DNA from: Micromussa lordhowensis
Taxonomy: Eukaryota; Cnidaria; Anthozoa; Scleractinia; Lobophylliidae
Length of the DNA: 64,000 nucleotides
Reading direction: 5' to 3'
Assembly: GCA_964020085.1 (NCBI GenBank)
Contig: OZ026603.1
Coordinates: forward strand, 6,343,046 to 6,407,045
A program made the translations under genes and the position numbers. Of this stretch, positions 58,878-64,000 are shown in pieces (position 1 is the stretch's first letter; the number at the start of each line of letters is the position of its first letter). The notes below the pieces were generated by a model. The model made no database searches and had not been told where the DNA came from. It saw only the letters and a list, made by a program, of their open reading frames with translations.

Positions 58878-60585
58878 TGTCTGGATTTATGAAAACCGTG
58901 TTAAAACGAAATCAAGTGTTTTTTTTTTAATTGCTGATTTCTTCAATTTAATTTTCTTCCTTGCTCTCGCTATGACAGCAGATTGTAATTCGTACCTAGC
59001 ATGAAATGTAGAGAACTTCTTGCCGCATGTTTCATTGATCTTCCCTTTTTTTAAATTATTTATCCTACCACCCCCCCCCCCCCCTTCCCCCTTCGAATTT
59101 CTACTAGGTTTAGTCCAGGATTCACTCGTTTGAATTCAGTTCGCGCGTTCGTTGACTCTGACATGGAGCCGATCGCTTAGCGTTCTGCATTTGCTGTCTA
59201 AAGGAAGTCTGCCTGAGGACATCATTAAGTCCAATGAAGGTGCAAGTCTAACGGTTTGCTAGCAAGCGTCGTCTATTATCCTACGCGGTAAGGCGGGCCT
59301 GATATGTATCAACGGAACATTTAGTCCCGTAAGAGTAGGCCGTTTGCCCTGTAGCGATAATGTTGTGCTTGCTTTAGACAGCAAAGATCTTTAGCCACAC
59401 CAATTTAGGGCTTATAGGTGCAATGGACTAGACATTTCCAGCTGCTGTTGGCGTTATTTGCCCTGAACTTTGATTTGGCTAAAGACTTGGAAAAAAATCT
59501 GTTGAAATGTGGATATGCCATTCCGCGCTCGACAAAAATCAAGTTCATCCGGGACATTGCTATTTGCAAGCAAAGCATGGCCAGGAGCAGAGTGAAGAAC
59601 ATGAGTTCAAGCGCTGATCGTGAGTAGAATTTCCTTGTTTGATCAATTTTAGGCGTTCTCGGCTTCGCTAACTATCAGAACTGTCTGTGATTCGCTAGCG
59701 CGGAAGAATTTTATTTGCGTGTCTTCCGGCTGATGATTGATCAGTTTGTTGAAGTGTTGACATGTTGAAGTGCTCGCCAACTCATGATTATGGCCTAGTT
59801 TGTTTAAAGTTCGATCCATTCTCGATGTAGGAAGCTCTTGTTTAGTCCATTTAGGACGATGCAGGTTATAGAAAGCTAAACTTGATCAACTCTCCGCCGC
59901 CGTTTTTGACATCTGTGCCTTCGTGTGTTTATGTAGACCGTGGCTCCAATTTCATGTTCAAAGCACTCTTAATTAAATTGTAGAATTCATGATTCATCGA
60001 AAAGACGGTGAAACTAGTCCTCCTGGCCTGAAAAGGCATCCAGGAGAGTTATTTCCCTTTATTTGAGCTATGATAAGCCTTGTGGAAAGCTAGCGCTAAG
60101 ACAGAATTGTATCACGATAATCAGTGACAAGTCAAATTCTGTGGCTACGTTTTTGCGAATCCAGACAGATATTGAAAGTAAATGTCACGTAAGGGCTACT
60201 AGTTGGCTGAAATGTAGAAGCAAATAGTCCATTTGACTGCTTACAATGCTCTTTTTGCCATGACTGGCTAATTTAATGCCTAGGAAAGACATAGTGAGGT
60301 CATTTAGCTAAAATCACAGAGGTTAAACATGTCTAAATTAGTGCCGCGAATCAAGTGATCAATTTAAGCTCTGATTAAGCTTTGTTTGGCTAGTTCGACT
60401 CATTTGAAGCGATTTCAAAGGCTTGCATAGGCATGACATAGCTTCTATTAAAGAGTACATGAGGTAGAAAGCACTCTCAGTACTACATGGTTTTATTTAT
60501 GTACACTATCTGACCGATTTCCTAAAAACGTGCCTGCTGTTTTTAGTGCCTGCAGCCTTTAACACGGTTTTCATAAATCCAGACA
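58878..60585. mobile_element. element B8
   Basis: Same ends and flanks. C tract C14-TT-C5 with CCAGGATTCAC, as in B5. Confidence 0.85.
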
Positions 60586-62136
60586 TAAATACATAATAGT
60601 TAAAGATATATTTATTAAAAAGAAGAGCCGCTGTACAAAATGCGGCCCTGGATTCTCTTTTAAAACCAGTAAACTCATAGGTAGGGATAAAATCAGCTAG
60701 CGCATTCCGCAACTTAGCTGATACGTAAGAAAAAAGAGAACTAAGACCATAACTGGTTGTTCCAGGTTAATTGAGGGACAAAATGTAATTTCCGCGAAGA
60801 TCATGCATAACAAAGGGGCCGGGAAAGAAAACGTATTTTTCACATAAGCAGAAAAACCCTTTAAAAAAAAAACAAACAAACATACCTTTATGCAGTAATA
60901 CGAGGAAATTTTGAATGCGCTTATTGCATAGAGATGTAGAGCTTGACTTTCGCAGTAAGAGGACAGGTAATCTGCAGATATAAATATCGTTATTCTCCTA
61001 TTTACATCATTATACCGTTTCTTTGACACGAGAATTAGAGCGAAATGAAAGCACAACTTTGTCGCGAATTTTCTATGATTAAAAACTTGTTCAGAAATCC
61101 AAAATCTAAGTTAACAGCACACACCACGTCTACTCCTGAGTATCTGGCTAGAAATCATTTCCTCAGGCCGCGCTTCAGCCATTCGATGAGGGCCAGTCTC
61201 GTGCTTCTTACTGTTGCCTCGCTCATGCCCAAAAAGAATTCTGGGTAATTCTGCCATTCCATGACAAGGGAAGAGTCCCGATTCTCATTTTATAGATTTC
61301 TTTATAAGTGTCGGGCCACCCAGTCCTACCAGCAAAATACAGCCTCCATTGACGTTTTTAGCTGTCAAAACGTGCCCAAATTGTATCGGTAGGTCTTGGA
61401 ATTCGTCCACAGAAAGGCCAGAGAGACAACTTCACTCGTGAACCACCATGTTTGCAACAGAGCCTTTAAAGCGTCCCAGTCTGCATGAAACCATCTCTCG
61501 CCTCTCTCTAAGACAAGACCAGACACGCACGGTTCTTACGTTACGTTTGTGCCTATGAAATCAACTGAAATGGCAATTGCTGGTTTAAAAAATGAAAAAA
61601 AAAAACAGCATGTTCATATTTTTTGGTAGGCTAGCCATCGAAGAGCCAGAACATTTGCGCATGCGCTGACGGAATGTTTGAACAAGAGAGAAAAACGCAG
61701 TACCTCCAGACACCGGCGCTGGAGCATCGTACCAAACGAGTCATCCCGGGATTTCGGCCCGTGCGATCGCTTTTGGACGCAGTTGGCCCTTCGCTGCTTT
61801 CTGCTACCGACCTTGCCTCCCGGTACGGCATTGAGGGAGAGATATGTCGGCCCCTAAACCATATGTGACAAATCCCACGCCTACTCACAGCTCCAAACCG
61901 CCCTTGTCAATATAGCGTAAGAATTAGATGGCTTATATATTGAAGAGAAAAGTCATTTTCTCTGTCATATGGTAAGCACTGGAGTCGCAGATTAATTAAA
62001 AAGTGTGCGCATGCGCCCTGCTAAAGGTAACATACATACAGTCATAAGCTTTTTCCGAATAACTACAGGAGCTAATATCTTGGAGACATTACATTTACAG
62101 TTAAAATACATAACATCTACAGATGCCTACTAAATA
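60586..62136. repeat. segment A9
   Basis: GGGAAAG type. Private change: ATGCAGTAAT near 60891. Confidence 0.9.
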
Positions 62137-63841
62137 TGTCTGGATTTATGAAAACCGTGTTAAAACGAAATCAAGTGTTTTTTTTTTAATTGCTGATTTC
62201 TTCAATTTAATTTTCTTCCTTGCTCTCGCTATGACAGCAGATTGTAATTCGTACCTAGCATGAAATGTAGAGAACTTCTTGCCGCATGTTTCATTGATCT
62301 TCCCTTTTTTTAAATTATTTGTCCTACCACCCCCCCCCCCTCCCCCCTTCGAATTTCTACTAGGTTTAGTCCAGGCTTCACTCGTTTGAATTCAGTTCGC
62401 GCGTTCGTTGACTCTGACATGGAGCCGATCGCTTAGCGTTCTGCATTTGCTGTCTAAAGGAAGTCTGCCTGAGGACATCATTAAGTCCAATGAAGGTGCA
62501 AGTCTAACGGTTTGCTAGCAAGCGTCGTCTATTATCCTACGCGGTAAGGCGGGCCTGATATGTATCAACGGAACATTTAGTCCCGTAAGAGTAGGCCGTT
62601 TGCCCTGTAGCGATAATGTTGTGCTTGCTTTAGACAGCAAAGATCTTTAGCCACACCAATTTAGGGCTTATAGGTGCAATGGACTAGACATTTCCAGCTG
62701 CTGTTGGCGTTATTTGCCCTGAACTTTGATTTGGCTAAAGACTTGGAAAAAAATCTGTTGAAATGTGGATATGCCATTCCGCGCTCGACAAAAATCAAGT
62801 TCATCCGGGACATTGCTATTTGCAAGCAAAGCATGGCCAGGAGCAGAGTGAAGAACATGAGTTCAAGCGCTGATCGTGAGTAGAATTTCCTTGTTTGATC
62901 AATTTTAGGCGTTCTCGGCTTCGCTAACTATCAGAACTGTCTGTGATTCGCTAGCGCGGAAGAATTTTATTTGCGTGTCTTCCGGCTGATGATTGATCAG
63001 TTTGTTGAAGTGTTGACATGTTGAAGTGCTCGCCAACTCATGATTATGGCCTAGTTTGTTTAAAGTTCGATCCATTCTCGATGTAGGAAGCTCTTGTTTA
63101 GTCCATTTAGGACGATGCAGGTTATAGAAAGCTAAACTTGATCAACTCTCCGCCGCCGTTTTTGACATCTGTGCCTTCGTGTGTTTATGTAGACCGTGGC
63201 TCCAATTTCATGTTCAAAGCACTCTTAATTAAATTGTAGAATTCATGATTCATCGAAAAGACGGTGAAACTAGTCCTCCTGGCCTGAAAAGGCATCCAGG
63301 AGAGTTATTTCCCTTTATTTGAGCTATGATAAGCCTTGTGGAAAGCTAGCGCTAAGACAGAATTGTATCACGATAATCAGTGACAAGTCAAATTCTGTGG
63401 CTACGTTTTTGCGAATCCAGACAGATATTGAAAGTAAATGTCACGTAAGGGCTACTAGTTGGCTGAAATGTAGAAGCAAATAGTCCATTTGACTGCTTAC
63501 AATGCTCTTTTTGCCATGACTGGCTAATTTAATGCCTAGGAAAGACATAGTGAGGTCATTTAGCTAAAATCACAGAGGTTAAACATGTCTAAATTAGTGC
63601 CGCGAATCAAGTGATCAATTTAAGCTCTGATTAAGCTTTGTTTGGCTAGTTCGACTCATTTGAAGCGATTTCAAAGGCTTGCATAGGCATGACATAGCTT
63701 CTATTAAAGAGTACATGAGGTAGAAAGCACTCTCAGTACTACATGGTTTTATTTATGTACACTATCTGACCGATTTCCTAAAAACGTGCCTGCTGTTTTT
63801 AGTGCCTGCAGCCTTTAACACGGTTTTCATAAATCCAGACA
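62137..63841. mobile_element. element B9
   Basis: Same ends and flanks. C tract C11-T-C6 with CCAGGCTTCAC. Private change: ATTTGTCCTACC near 62328. Confidence 0.85.
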
Positions 63842-64000
63842 TAAATACATAATAGTTAAAGATATATTTATTAAAAAGAAGAGCCGCTGTACAAAATGCG
63901 GCCCTGGATTCTCTTTTAAAACCAGTAAACTCATAGGTAGGGATAAAATCAGCTAGCGCATTCCGCAACTTAGCTGATACGTAAGAAAAAAGAGAACTAA
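63842..64000. repeat. segment A10, cut by the window edge
   Basis: The first 159 bp of a tenth A segment. The array continues beyond the window. Confidence 0.9.

Larger units (their letters stand above)
34470..64000. repeat. macrosatellite array of ~3.26 kb A+B units
   Basis: Nine complete A+B units and part of a tenth A, head to tail, reaching the window edge. Successive B left ends are at 36073, 39330, 42589, 45845, 49100, 52360, 55621, 58878 and 62137, so periods are 3255-3261 bp. Units differ by a few scattered substitutions and by homopolymer lengths, well under 1% by eye. The short frames repeated in every unit recur because the DNA recurs. Their conservation is not evidence of coding selection. 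Confidence 0.95.

Noticed and set aside
34982..63968. Sets of identical 60-160-codon frames in every array unit as a gene family
   Set aside because: Units are almost identical throughout, including non-coding tracts, so repeated frames are expected. Only the phase-matched exon pair in B and the LINE-like tail had extra support.
34470..64000. rRNA, histone or snRNA gene cluster as an explanation for the tandem array
   Set aside because: No 5S, 18S, 28S or spliceosomal RNA sequence and no histone frame could be recognised in the unit.
34470..64000. CRISPR-like array
   Set aside because: Units are kilobases long with no short-repeat/spacer structure, and the sequence is eukaryotic.

Overview
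This window is eukaryotic nuclear DNA, most likely from a cnidarian and probably an anthozoan such as a coral. The evidence is AT-rich sequence, short exons with GT-AG introns, a secreted thrombospondin type-1 (TSR) protein, and many short foldback elements. The species call is inference, since no ribosomal or mitochondrial marker is present. Genes are sparse, most long open frames are chance or repeat-derived, and there is no bacterial-type operon or CRISPR array.

1-21.4 kb: a two-exon 5' gene end lies on the + strand (487-1867). A short two-exon gene on the minus strand (6376-6972) encodes a predicted 75-residue protein. Its promoter and first exon have been duplicated as part of a ~3 kb tandem duplication (6873-9940 and 9958-13345), which leaves a second intact first exon at 10005-10057. 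Four tRNA-derived segments lie inside the duplication. A + strand gene ends at 20109-20941. Foldback elements fill much of the rest, including a family with TTAAGGTGGC ends.

21.4-34.4 kb: a GACT microsatellite, foldback elements, a second tandem duplication (23402-25289 and 25290-27130), a secreted TSR gene with two Ser/Thr/Pro-rich exons (28108-30904), and the last exon of a PH-domain gene directly beside a foldback element (31566-31999).

34.4-64 kb: a macrosatellite of ~3.26 kb units, nine complete plus part of a tenth, still running at the window edge. Each unit has two parts. Segment A (~1.55 kb) carries a decayed non-LTR reverse-transcriptase tail. Element B (~1.7 kb) has perfect 28-bp terminal inverted repeats and is flanked by the 6-bp duplication TAAATA. 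The left edge of the array keeps the empty target site, so B inserted into A and the A+B composite was then amplified. B carries a pair of potential exons with matching splice phase. A hammerhead-ribozyme-like motif lies just outside the left edge of the array.
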